Assembly: GCA_949592205.1 (NCBI GenBank)
Contig: CATIUR010000003.1
Coordinates: 74,986,501 to 75,050,500, forward strand
Direction of reading: 5' to 3'
Origin: Helichrysum umbraculigerum
Lineage: Eukaryota; Streptophyta; Magnoliopsida; Asterales; Asteraceae
Length of the DNA stretch: 64,000 nucleotides
The notes below the pieces were generated by a model. The model ran no database searches. It saw nothing but the letters and a program-made list of their open reading frames with translations, and was not told the origin of the DNA. Position numbers and translations under genes: made by a program. Shown here one piece after another: positions 54,212 to 64,000 of this stretch. Position 1 is the stretch's first letter; every line of letters starts with the position of its first letter.

Positions 54212-56151
54212 TTTGATGGTTGAGGGAGTCGGGGATTCCTTAGAAAATATCAAGATAGACTGTTCTTGTACCATGTATGGCACTCATCGGTGTGATCTCG
54301 AAATGTATTAAAAGAGCAAGTTCTAATTCAAATACATGCATCGGCGCACACATGAAACGAAAAGTGAAGCATCTTAGGATGAATGCTCAATATGGGCTCA
54401 AACCTCACGAATCGAATATTTTGGTCATTGTGTGCCTAGCCATATGTTGCCTTTTTCGTATGTATCTTATTTTAAGAAAACTGTTTTGTTTCTTTGTTAA
54501 AACTCAATTCTTGCTTTAATTTATATTTTCGGGAAAATAGAGGTTCTAAAGAATGTTGCTTTTGAATCAAAATTTTTGAAAACTTCTTCATTTTTAGCCT
54601 TTTAATGAAAATATTGTTTATTTTACGGACAAGAGGTTAAACTTGTGGTTGCAGACCGTATATCCCACACTTAGAGGAACATTGTCCCTAATGTTCGAAT
54701 CTATGCATTGAACACCTCTTGTCGAAGTATCCCACACTTAGAATTTCTACTAATTATGGAAAATATCTCTTAGTATTTTTTTTGGATTCCAAGGATCCCA
54801 CACTTAGTGTTTGGAATGGGATATAGGTTAATATAATCTTGCAAAAATGGATAAATAAACTAGAGAAAGGAACGCAGAACTCCCCTGTGACTGTGAGCTG
54901 AGGATCTGAGTGTATTTAACTCGTGCTCCAGCAGTATAACCTTTCTTCAATACCTCAACTAGTTTCTTCTCGAAAATAACTAAGAACTAAAGGATAGATT
55001 GCAGAAAATGAAGTGATGTCGCCCTCCAGACACAAGCATAATTAACCCAAGATCTTTCGCCGACAACAGATGTAATGAATCTGATGTTGTTCTTTTATCA
55101 ACTGAGATCTCCAGTTTCCAAATTGTCCCTGTATCTATTCCTTTGTATGAATAGTCCCTGAGGGTGATGATTGTATGTGTGAAGGGGTGGGTGGATGGAT
55201 GGGTGAATGTGGGTGATGATGGTTTAGGGTTCCATTATGCGGCAAGGTTTAGCTATAGGACTTGGAATTTGTGGGCATATATGATGAGTATTGAGTTGGT
55301 CAACTTGATGAACCAGTCTTGGACAACTAGAAATCATCTTCATATCTAGAAGTGTCATCACTTGACCCCTGCAAAGCAATGCTCCAAAGATTCTCATACT
55401 CAATGAACTGTAAGCTCCTCGTGTCGTCTTTCCATTATCTTTAAAGATTCTTTATCCATAGGTGTCGGTCCCTGTCTGTTACAAGTAGATCAAATAAACA
55501 TGATCTAACAAACAAGTGATTATCCTCCAAATCATAAATTCACTGATTTATGAAGAACCTATCAAAGTGAGTGCTTTGTAGATGAAACAAACCAGTGTAT
55601 GACTTTGATTTTAATCCTACACAAAAAGTGTTAGTTGCCTATAATTTCACCGCAGCACAAATAGCAGACATGGAAATACCAGTATTATCAGTTGAATCAG
55701 GTTGCCAAGTATAAAGATATCCAAAGCACATATTTTAATTGAGTTCGAGCATAATACACATATTGACATACAAATCATGTTATCAGATTAAGCATTAGTA
55801 TCTCGTGTATGTTCACAATAATATATGTAAGTACCTCAAATGCTCGAAACATGTCAGTGGGTGTTTAGAATGACTAAGGCTCCTAACTCCTAGTAGGTTT
55901 CCATTTTTGTGAGTGAAAGGGATAACAAGAACTTTAGAAAATGGTGAAAAATAGATGTTGCAATAAATTCCAAACGACTGGGAGTAGGAAGTATTAAGGT
56001 TTGACAAAAATTTGACTTTTAACGAAGTAATTTCGCAAACCATCCATTTTTGTTCATAAAGATAGAAAACTTGGAACATTCATTTTAGGGTTTCATTTCT
56101 ACTTATTGGGGTTTGTTCACTACTTTAACTACTACTGATAATCCTATGTTA
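54212..56151 (-). other. Element C 3' internal region, proximal part
   Basis: It resumes after the Tekay 1 TSD. It has three PPT-like boxes at 54660-54675, 54728-54742 and 54795-54810. No coding domain is recognisable up to the conserved box at 56152. Confidence 0.6.
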
Positions 56152-56179
56152 GACACGGGTTGCCTCCCGAGAAGCGCTT
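56152..56179 (-). other. Conserved box after the last frame of C
   Basis: The same 26 bases as in B (22523-22548), 34 bp beyond the stop of the gag-like frame. Confidence 0.7.
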
Positions 56180-56212
56180 GTTTTTGTTCGAGTCACTAGC
56201 TTGACTCCAAAC

Positions 56213-57577
56213 CTATTTCTCAGGAAATCTAGGGCGCTCCCTTGCATCCATCAGTAGATAAAAGCGGAAGTATTGGTACATACCTCGGGGATTAAAGTGG
56301 ACTATGGTCAGGGTATGTCCAATCAGTGGAAGAGGCATGGTAAAGTGAGTGATTTGTTTTATTTGAGGTAAAACAAAGCTCTTGACTTTTTCTACCTCTT
56401 GAGTTTTGGGTTGTTTGGGTTGGTCAAAGAGTTCCTCATCACTCCATGACGTGTACGTCATTATGCAAGGGAGAGATGGTTTGTAGGGTGCTCTTGATGA
56501 AAAACCCACCTTGCTTCCTAACGCCTTTGGTTGGATGATAATGTTGTACTCTGGGCATGGAGATGGGACGATGTCCATTAGCGTCTCCAATCTTGTAGCA
56601 ACACTATCATCGAATACTTGGCTGTTTATTTCTTTTAAGGCACTAGTAAAGTCAATTAGATCAGGAAGTGAATCAATCAAAGGGATTTTTGGGATATAGT
56701 CAACCACAACTGGTTGTGGGACGTGTTCAACCATATCAGTTTGAATGAGTTCACTACTCAGAGTCGGTATGTATTCCTTCAGTCCATGTGAAGCCGAGTC
56801 TTCTATGTAAATCTCCAAATTCGGGCTTTCCATCTCGATCTCTTCGTCATCCTCATCACTCCGGCCGGAAGTTTTGAGTTGCAGCGGTTCGGAAAGTTCT
56901 TCTAGAACAAACCCTCCGTCGATCTTTGACGTTGATAGGTCGGGAATAGGTGAAATTGAAGTATTAGAAGGTTGGGTTGGTGTGGGGGTCGAAGGGATAT
57001 TGAAACCGAACTCATGAAAATGCAATTCTGTATCTGGTGTGCTAGATGTGGTGTGTGTGCGTCTCTCAACTTTCTGTACCCTAGAGTTGGCTCCAGCTTG
57101 ATTCCTACTCTCCTCACTACTCTCTTGAGCTTGTGTTGGTAGTTCAGTAGAGAATTTAGACATATTATAAGTTTGACTTCTAAGTATGTCCTCTTGTTCT
57201 CTAATCATTTCTTCAAGTGATTCGGAAGGAGGTGAGAAAGCAGCATTACTGCTGGGACAGGTTAAGGGCGTATCTCTCAAGTCAGGATTCTCATAGGGTT
57301 GTGGTACACTTACAGGGTGAGGTGAGTGTGGGTAGATTTAGAGTGGTTGGGGATGAAAAGGTTGGCATGGATGTGGTTGGAAAGTGTTTGGGTTATTTTG
57401 ATACAGTGTTTGAGGATCTAAATACCCTAGGTTATCCGAATACATCATACTATGGCTTTGGCATTCTCCATCTACGTGGGTATTATCGCACATGCTACAT
57501 CTATTTTCGATTGAATTAACAAGACTTTGCATTTGATCTAATACTTCCCATTGATTTAACATTTCCCAAGGGTTCAT
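56213..57577 (-). pseudogene. Gag-derived protein frame of element C
   Basis: A 455-codon frame from ATG 57577 (MNPWEMLNQWEVLD) has one in-frame TAA at 57338-57340. Early on it has CSMCDNTHVDGECQ, a zinc-knuckle-like Cys cluster as seen near the end of Athila/Tat gag, followed by an Asn/Gln/Pro-rich stretch. The rest is acidic and Ser/Pro-rich (for example TSGRSDEDDEEIEME) and ends DARERPRFPEK. No protease, polymerase or integrase motif is present. It appears to be a truncated or rearranged gag joined to unknown sequence. The role is not known. Confidence 0.6.
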
Positions 57578-57770
57578 AATGGATGGCGTAAGGAGAAGGT
57601 TTCAGAATTAAAGTGGGGGTGAGAAGGGATCTTAATCTAAGCTAATACTAAGGTAATCCTAACTACGCTAAACTACGTGCAAAAAATAACTTCTGATAAG
57701 GATGGTGGTTCCTAGCCAAAAGGATCTCTTAAAAACTAACTTATCTAAACAGGCTCCAAATCGTACTACC

Positions 57771-57789
57771 GTCCCAGGCAGCGGTGCCA
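57771..57789 (-). promoter_or_regulatory. Primer-binding site of element C, diverged tRNA-Asp type
   Basis: The minus strand reads TGGCACCGCTGCCTGGGAC. It differs from B's site by two bases over the shared 18 and lies six bases inside the LTR. Confidence 0.8.
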
Positions 57790-58763
57790 AAAACATGATG
57801 CGCCCTCAGCCGTCGGTGTCGTTGGTGTTGTTATAATGACCGAGGGTGCGATCAGGGTGTTTTAAAATTTATTTTGCTCGGGGCCTAAACCTCCGAACTA
57901 CCTACTGGTACTAGGCACAAGTACCTGATACTAGTATGTGGTAAGGATGATCAGGGTCGTCTCCAGACGGTCGAATTTGAAACAGAGCTTGTTTGGATAA
58001 TGAAGTCTTCAAGATGGGGTTCAGATAGTTGGTTTTGTTTAGATTTTTATTTAATTAAAACTACTAAAGCAATAAAACTAAAATGAGCTAGCTAGCATAT
58101 AAGGAACAACTAAGGATAAGGAAGACGTGGTTTACCATGACTTGTGATAGTATAATATCGGGATGGTGTTTATGATGGGGACACTTTCAGATTAATAGAT
58201 TGACAGACTTTGGTGTAAACACTAGAACCCTACCAATTAATTTCCCATTGGCATGTCACTAGGAACTAGGTTATCGTGATTCTGATCGGAGCAATACGCT
58301 AAACTCCCAATACTTACCTAGTTAAAAGGTACGCAACCTATTTTGGTGATTAACCGAGGTACATGAATAAAGTAGCGTATCGTGATGACACGTAAAAAGT
58401 CAAGTTTTTATGCGTCACTTTCTCACCTTTTTAGCCCAAAAAATGATGAATATATTCAAAATCAATACATTATTATCAAAACTCATCATTAAGGCTAAAA
58501 TATAGACAACATTTCAAAAATCATCTAAATGGTCGAAAAAACACGATAAATATAACGAAAACGATCATAAGCATTCCGGTTCACGCTTTTAAGCACTTTT
58601 TAATCTCTACTAAAGATTATGACCTCTAACCTATGTCATTTTCTTCATCAGGAGATTACGATCGCGTGGATATAAAGAACGCTGAAAACGAACATCGGAT
58701 GAAGAAGTTACGCCCAAACGAAGATTACAAGCAACCGACGGAACACGATACGGGAGAGACAAG

Positions 58764-59030
58764 CTGGATACGGCCAAGCCCAGCCGTATACGGCCTGGAC
58801 CTGACCGTATACGGCCTGTTTTGGGCGTATACGGCCTAGTGCCAGCCGTATACGGGCAATCTCCCCCGTATCCAGCCTTGTCCCTCCCCCGATACGGCCA
58901 ATCTCTCCCGAATACGGCCAAATTCAACCGTATCGCATGTTTTGGTCATCCAAGGTGCAATCTTGATACGGCTGAGGAATACGGCTGAGATTTTGAAGGC
59001 TATAATACGGTTGAGGAATACGGTTGAGCC
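58764..59030. promoter_or_regulatory. GCCGTATACGGC array upstream of the D promoter
   Basis: Full palindromes lie near 58783-58794, 58804-58815, 58825-58835 and 58844-58855. Many half-sites (ATACGGC, ATACGGTTGAG) continue up to the TATA box. The core is the same as in element A. Confidence 0.8.
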
Positions 59031-59396
59031 ATGCCTATAAATACAAGCCACCATCTCCTCATTTTATAATTCATTCAACATTCACCATTTCTTTACTTTC
59101 TCTCTCTACTCTCTCTCTAGAAATAATTAGTTTAGGTTAGTTTAATTAAGCTAGTATATCTAGCTTAGCTTTACGGAGGTGCTCCGAGACTGCGATTGCG
59201 CAAGATTTGTAATTACGCTTTGTCAGGTTTTATTTTAATTTCTATCTTGTTGTTTTAAATATGTTGTGCTGTTGTCATAATTATTTAGAATTGCTTGCTA
59301 GAATTATTGCCATGCTTAGCTAAACAAATCTGTGTTTGCTATGATAATCATTATGCTAGGGTAGTTATACTTTAAAATGCAATTGGATATCATGAA

Positions 59397-59505
59397 ACAA
59401 CGGAGGTAACGTTATACGGCTTTCATTTGTATAGCGCCGGAATCATCACGAATGTGTGTAGTACGGAACGTGGAAGCTATGAAAGTCGTGGGCACAATCC
59501 GTTGT
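59397..59505 (+). other. Covarying LTR hairpin, copy in D
   Basis: The outer arms are ACAACGGA (59397-59404) and TCCGTTGT (59498-59505), a perfect 8 bp. The inner arms are CTTTCAT (59420-59426) and ATGAAAG (59479-59485), with AGC/GCT stacked further in. The conserved loop appears as the reverse complement (TATAGCGCCGGAATC ... GTAGTACGGAACGTGGAAGC) because D is in the other orientation. It lies about 360 nt downstream of the TATA box. Confidence 0.72.
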
Positions 59506-61635
59506 GATAATGATTTCAATTGCAAATACGCCGTTACTCTGTCCGTATGCTGTTAGTATATATTTGAATCTATGAATTGAGTCTCCAATGTTTATCTATC
59601 CAACTTATGCTGTGGTTTGTAACTTACTGCTGGTCCTTAACTGGTGGTACGCCGCTTATTATTCTGTGTCTGATGATCGTTGAACTCGACATGGCCGGTG
59701 TTCTCCTGGTTGAAATACACCGGAGGGAGACACGGAGCGTAGGATTAGAGATAGATTAGATTCAATTTATTTAACGCATGTTTTTGAGAGAACTTTCGGA
59801 ACATGTGTGACTTAACCAATTATCCAGTTACTCTGCACAAATTAAACTGATCCTTGTATGCTGCTCTGTCGCATGTTCTTGTTTGATTGTTGCTTTAGGG
59901 TTTGCATGCTAGTATCATTTGTGTTATTGGATATATGATTAGGTTTTCGAGTATAAATTAATTGCATACATCAGTTTAACACGCGTAAAATAGTTATGAT
60001 GGTTTATATGAAATAATGATGAACAATTTAATCAGCCGTTAGACCAGGCCATCCCAACCTGTTCCGGTAGGAAACCCCTGTTTCATGTTTTTGTTCATTC
60101 AACAATTCATGCCATGATTCGGATATCTCAAATGTCCGAGATTGGGGAATAGGACTCGAGGATGGCTGTTGGTTAAATTGGTTGCTATATTTGGGAGAAC
60201 TTCCGGTATAGTTTACACTCTATAACTGCTATCTTCGTGACATGTTATTTATCTGATTGTGGACAACTTCGCGTTAGGTATATAATAGGCTAGTAGTTAT
60301 AGCTCATTAGGACATATAACTCAGGATAGATAACAAGAACCTTTTTATGTTTCAACGGAAATACTGTAAAACAACTTACTACTGGTACAAGCGTTTAAAT
60401 ACGTGGGAGCTAAGGAAAGGTTGTAAGTAGAGTACTTTGTTGTCATCGATTGTTTCAAGTACGTCTGTTAAGTCCTGACTTCGTCGTCATAGCTAATACC
60501 TTAACTAAAATAACTACCCCTAAATAGCATATATAATTATCATAGTAGACACTCGCGTTAATCTGCTGTTCTCGTAGCCACCTCACCTCACCTATCCTCT
60601 AGTTTAGTTTAGTTTAAAATTAGTAGTTATAATAGAAAAAACCAAAACCCCTATCAACCTTTTGATAAACCAGCTAAATTACAAAAGATAATCAAAAGAC
60701 CTAGATCCCATGCCCGTTGTAGTTTGAAGAACGACCCTAGGTCATACTCACTACTATACCCCATAGTTTTAAGTATCCTTAGGCCCCGCATTTACAAATT
60801 TTAAAACACCCACTGGTGGCGCGCCCGGAGGAAGGCACCGCGACGACAGGAAGCAATTCCTTGACCGACCTCTAGGCGCCCATCATATCGTCTCATAGGT
60901 CCGACCGTTCTTAACACCTAAGCTTATCTCTCGTTCTTCTAATAGTGTATCTAATTATTAACTTGTTATGTTTAAAGAATCAAATATGTAAAATCTAGGG
61001 GGTTGATAAATCTAAATCACGTGGACTTTCCTCACTAGACCTTGTTAATACTTTACTTAAGCTCCAATTACGTTGATTTATGACCTAGACCTCTCCTTTT
61101 CAAACAGTTATACATCTCCGGATTATTCACAGTTTGTTTAAAACATGTTTCATATGAGGACCATGCCTTTCAGTAATAGACAGTGTACTTTACAGGGTAG
61201 TTCCACGGGTTCTTACGTCTAACATGCGGTCGAGAGTAATTGACAGTGAGGGTGACACTCTAAACTAACTAAATGTAAAGCAGTGCAGAAATGTAAATCT
61301 AATATATACAATGAGTGGTTTCACTGTGTCTTACTTATTGCATGTCATAGGCACAAATAACTACTTACCACAATTAAGGTTCCGGACTCCCTAATATCTA
61401 GGTTGCAGTCACGTGGATAACTGGAAAGGGTACTCCATAAATTAGGTCTGGTGTCATACATTTAAACAATAACAAAGTATAATAATTCCCATTCATACCA
61501 GTTTCTTGTTATGAATTTAGACTATGTTGGAATGAGTTGTTTTTACGATCCTATCAACTAACTAACGTAGAGTTGTCCGCAATCAGATAGAAGATATGTC
61601 ACATGGATAGTAAACACAAACAATTACAATACACG

Positions 61636-61669
61636 TCAAATAGAGATGTTTGAAGTTTCAAGAATCAAA
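61636..61669. other. Filler DNA at a deletion junction
   Basis: The 34 bp are made of copies of nearby sequence: TCAAATAGAGATGTTTGAAG equals 41000-41019 of the left LTR, and AAGAATCAAA equals 40942-40951. Confidence 0.75.
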
Positions 61670-62113
61670 TTGAAGTTTCAAGAACAATAATAAAGTCTCA
61701 AACATGTCAAATAGAGATGTTTGAAGTTGGAACCAACAAGCAACTTATAATGCCCTACTTGACCACTTTCGAAGTAACTTGCTAATTTCTACCATAAGAA
61801 TTAAGTAGAGGCCAAAACTAAATGTTATAAGTTGTTGAAACTCCATTTGTAGATAATCGTGTTGAGATTTCTCAAAAGAGTCTACCTTTGATTTTATTTG
61901 TAAAGCTTTTCACATTGAAATTTAAATCGTCTTTTTGATCGTGAAAAGTCAAATACGTGATCTTGTGTTATGTTTTTGATTTTTTTATGTGCAATCATAC
62001 ATTGAAGAATAACACACAATGGTATTCCGTCTTTCCTCTTTACCACCCTAACTGCAAGTCATTGTCTTCTCTTTTTCTGTTAGCGCCGCCGCATTGCGCG
62101 GGTGATTTACTAG
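61670..62113 (+). mobile_element. Helitron 3' remnant in the element C 5' LTR
   Basis: It matches 40963-41406, including the terminal hairpin and CTAG (62110-62113). The gene fragment part has been deleted. Confidence 0.78.
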
Positions 62114-63160
62114 TTACAATTAATTAATAAAAGAAAAGGATAGATATTACCCGTAATTATTGCGAGCAAAACGATGCTCATATTACTTCCGAATATTCCA
62201 AAGCGTTACATTGCTAAGCTAGCTACTACTAACTACTACATAATTAATCTCCCTACTTATCTCTCACTAAATTAATTAACTGAGAGAGAGAAAGTGGAAA
62301 GAAAAATAAAAGAAATAATAAAACTAGAAAAGAAAGAAAGAAATATGCTTAATGTGTGTGCATATGGTGCCAGTTGAAATGAAGTCTCATGCCCTCTATT
62401 TATAGGAGAGCTTTGGCTCACATTAGCATCAAGGGGTGCACGTTAGCGTAAACCATGTAAAAAGGTGCACCAGGTACTGTACAACGCGGAAAGGTGGTGC
62501 ACCGGGTACTGTACTTTGCGGACAAAAGGTGCACCAGGTACGCAAATTTGCCAAAAAAGGAAAGTGAGGCGGGTGGCGGCAGGCCGGCGCCGCCCTGGTG
62601 GCTGCCGGCGGCGGCTGGGTGGTGGCCGGCGGCTGGTGGCTGCCACCCGCCCCGTTTCGTCGTCTTTTGCTTCGTATCTTGATTGGTGCGTATTTTCTTC
62701 GTTATACGTCCGTTTAAGTCGATTCTTTTTTTGTTGGATTCATAATATAAAACGAAGATTTTGACATAAGATAGCCCCTGAGATGAGGTCCCTAACTCCA
62801 GATATTGCATACGAATCATTTGGATCTTCCAGCGGGCGTAGAATCTTCATTCTTTATCCGTTTTGGTTGATTCTTCTTCTGTTTGATTCGTATTTTGAAA
62901 ACGAACATCTTGGATAGGATGGATGCTGGTGATGGGCACTTTGGTCTTGAAATCTTGTTTTGATGCCTTGAATCTTCAAACGTGCATGGAATCTTTGTTT
63001 TTCATCCGTTTTGCTTGATTTTTATCGTGCAACCTTGTTTTGACCATCTTGGCATAATACTATTGATTTGTATTATATTTGAGTTGAAATGCCAAGAATC
63101 GTTCCAGAATGCGAGAGATATCGATAGTAAAAACGTGACTTTTTACGCGATATCATCTAT

Positions 63161-64000
63161 CAAGGCTTGGGTGTCCCATAAGTACTAATGTTTGCTTGTT
63201 TGTGGTGGTGCAGTCAGGTTTTTACTAGCTAATATTTTTAGTGACTGCAAGGATGTGAATATTTTTGGAAGATTGTTTTCAAAGTGCTCATATGTGATGA
63301 TTTTGATTGGATGGATGAGATTTTCGATGTTACGAGGTGGTAAAAGTGCTAAAAGGCATTTGACTTGACTTGATATGTGATTTTGATAATTATCTACTTT
63401 TATTTGTTAGTAATGCAACAGCCATTCTTTGTACTTTTTAGTATCAAAGAAATGCAATGTTGCGAAATTTGTTAAAATTAAAAAATACTAAAATATTTGT
63501 TTTAAGGTTTAAGGGGATTGCCTTTGACTTAGAATTGCGAAAACAATTTGCTGTTCAGGGGGAGTAATTTTAAAAGTTAAAAATTCTGATTATTTGTATC
63601 AGAAATGTGAACAGTAAGATTCTTATTTCTTGAAAAGATGTTGGATTGTGTCTGTAAATAACTTGGGATATGATAGTACATCATGTGACATGCATAAAAT
63701 TTGAAATTTTAAGGTTTAAGTTTGATGTGTCAGTAGGTTTATCTGGCATATTTAAAATAGCTTCTATAAACATTGGCTTCATCATATGATATATCGGTAG
63801 GCATGGTACACACCGGTTTGTGAGTGAGTAAGAAGTAATAATTAAAACTTGTCTATTACTTTGTGAAAAATGTTATATGATGTATGACATAAGTCTTAAT
63901 TGATAAATGAAGGTACTACCATACGCTGTCATAATCATTATGTAAATGCAAAATTGGCATATAGTAATAATATGATTATTCGCCTAACTAATGGTGACTA
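63161..64000 (+). other. Copia 3 3' non-coding region
   Basis: It resumes Copia 3 after element C and aligns by eye with the minus strand of Copia 2 from about 28340 leftward. A purine box CAGGGGGAGTAA is at 63558-63569. No reading frame of note. The 3' LTR is beyond the window. Confidence 0.75.

Larger units (their letters stand above)
58383..60885 (+). mobile_element. Solo LTR D, Athila-like (2.5 kb)
   Basis: It starts TGATGACACGTAAAAAG and ends GGCGCCCATCA, flanked by TATCG at 58378-58382 and 60886-60890. The empty site is in the left LTR near 37048-37056. The start resembles the reversed end of the B and C LTRs, so D belongs to the same superfamily, in plus orientation. The TATA box CTATAAATAC is at 59035-59044. 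Confidence 0.92.
36467..63155 (-). mobile_element. Athila-like element C, non-autonomous, with nested insertions (26.7 kb)
   Basis: It is bounded by the TSD TCTAT (36462-36466, 63156-63160). The left (3') LTR is 36467-42449, the internal region 42450-57795, and the right (5') LTR 57796-63155. Without insertions the LTRs are about 2.9 kb and the internal region about 4.4 kb. The only coding relic is a gag-like frame at 56213-57577. It contains the Helitron, Tekay 1 and solo LTR D, and it interrupts Copia 3. Confidence 0.9.
57796..63155 (-). repeat. Element C 5' LTR, with insertion and deletion
   Basis: It matches the left LTR. Solo LTR D is inserted at 58383-60885. About 3.2 kb, equivalent to 37799-40962 of the left LTR, is replaced by a 34-bp filler at 61636-61669. 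The end ACGCGATATCA is followed by the TSD TCTAT. Confidence 0.88.
17009..64000 (-). mobile_element. Athila-like Ty3/gypsy element B (extends past the window)
   Basis: A minus-strand element has its 3' LTR at 17009-20982, an internal region at 20983-25932 with gag, protease and an unknown extension, a tRNA-Asp-type PBS, and a 5' LTR starting at 25933. That 5' LTR is split by Copia 2 and Copia 3, and its end is beyond the window. Comparison of the two LTRs gives exact empty sites for all three insertions. No reverse transcriptase or integrase is present, so B is a non-autonomous derivative. Confidence 0.85.
32676..64000 (+). mobile_element. Copia 3, gag-only copia element split by element C
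   Basis: The left part is 32676-36466 (5' LTR, PBS, leader, gag) and the right part is 63161-64000 (3' non-coding). Its 3' LTR is beyond the window. The join is certain: the sequence before 36466 and after 63160 is contiguous in the homologous Copia 2 (minus strand around 28340-28355), and TCTAT is duplicated at 36462-36466 and 63156-63160. It shows no pol in the visible parts. Confidence 0.88.

Noticed and set aside
58383..60885. Solo LTR D as part of the element C LTR
   Set aside because: The left LTR of C has the empty TATCG site, and D has its own ends and the opposite orientation.

Overview
The window is plant nuclear DNA made almost wholly of nested transposable elements. The evidence is LTR pairs with TG...CA ends and 5-bp target-site duplications (TSDs), primer-binding sites (PBS) complementary to plant tRNA-iMet and tRNA-Asp, gag-pol relics, and a Helitron with a captured aldo-keto reductase fragment. 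The families look like those of a large dicot genome. Asteraceae is my guess from general resemblance and was not tested. I see no intact host gene, no rRNA or tRNA gene, and nothing prokaryotic. || Layout. 1-2818: decayed 3' end of a Tekay/Del-like chromovirus plus its 3' LTR. 2819-5538: unassigned AT-rich DNA with short repeats. From 5539 a deep nest begins. Athila-like element A (minus strand) occupies 5539-17008, with Ty1/copia element Copia 1 (7755-15028, TSD GTTTT) inside its 3' LTR. Athila-like element B (minus strand) starts at 17009 and runs beyond the window; its 3' LTR holds a solo LTR (17551-19054, TSD TGGTT). B's 5' LTR holds two related gag-only copia elements head to head: Copia 2 (26096-31948, minus, TSD CCTAG) and Copia 3 (from 32676, plus, TSD TGTAA). 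Copia 3 is interrupted by Athila-like element C (36467-63155, minus, TSD TCTAT) and resumes at 63161. C contains a Helitron in its left LTR (a remnant is in its right LTR), a young chromovirus called Tekay 1 (43293-54211, TSD TTTGA), and solo LTR D (58383-60885, TSD TATCG). The order of insertion is A, then B, then Copia 3, then C, then Tekay 1: five levels. || How the parts work. Only Copia 1 (several stops and frameshifts) and Tekay 1 (one frameshift) encode reverse transcriptase and integrase. A, B, C, Copia 2 and Copia 3 show no pol in the visible sequence and would have depended on enzymes supplied in trans. || The most interesting signals are non-coding. (1) A hairpin in the transcribed part of every Athila-like LTR has a conserved loop but different, mutually complementary stems in A, B (twice), C and D, which is covariation. 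(2) Arrays of short palindromes, different for each family, lie just upstream of the TATA box in six LTR families; one palindrome is shared by two unrelated LTRs. (3) The Athila-like 3' regions of A, B and C share a long-range inverted repeat and several extra polypurine-tract-like boxes. (4) An aldo-keto reductase fragment was captured by a Helitron and then copied inside a retrotransposon LTR.
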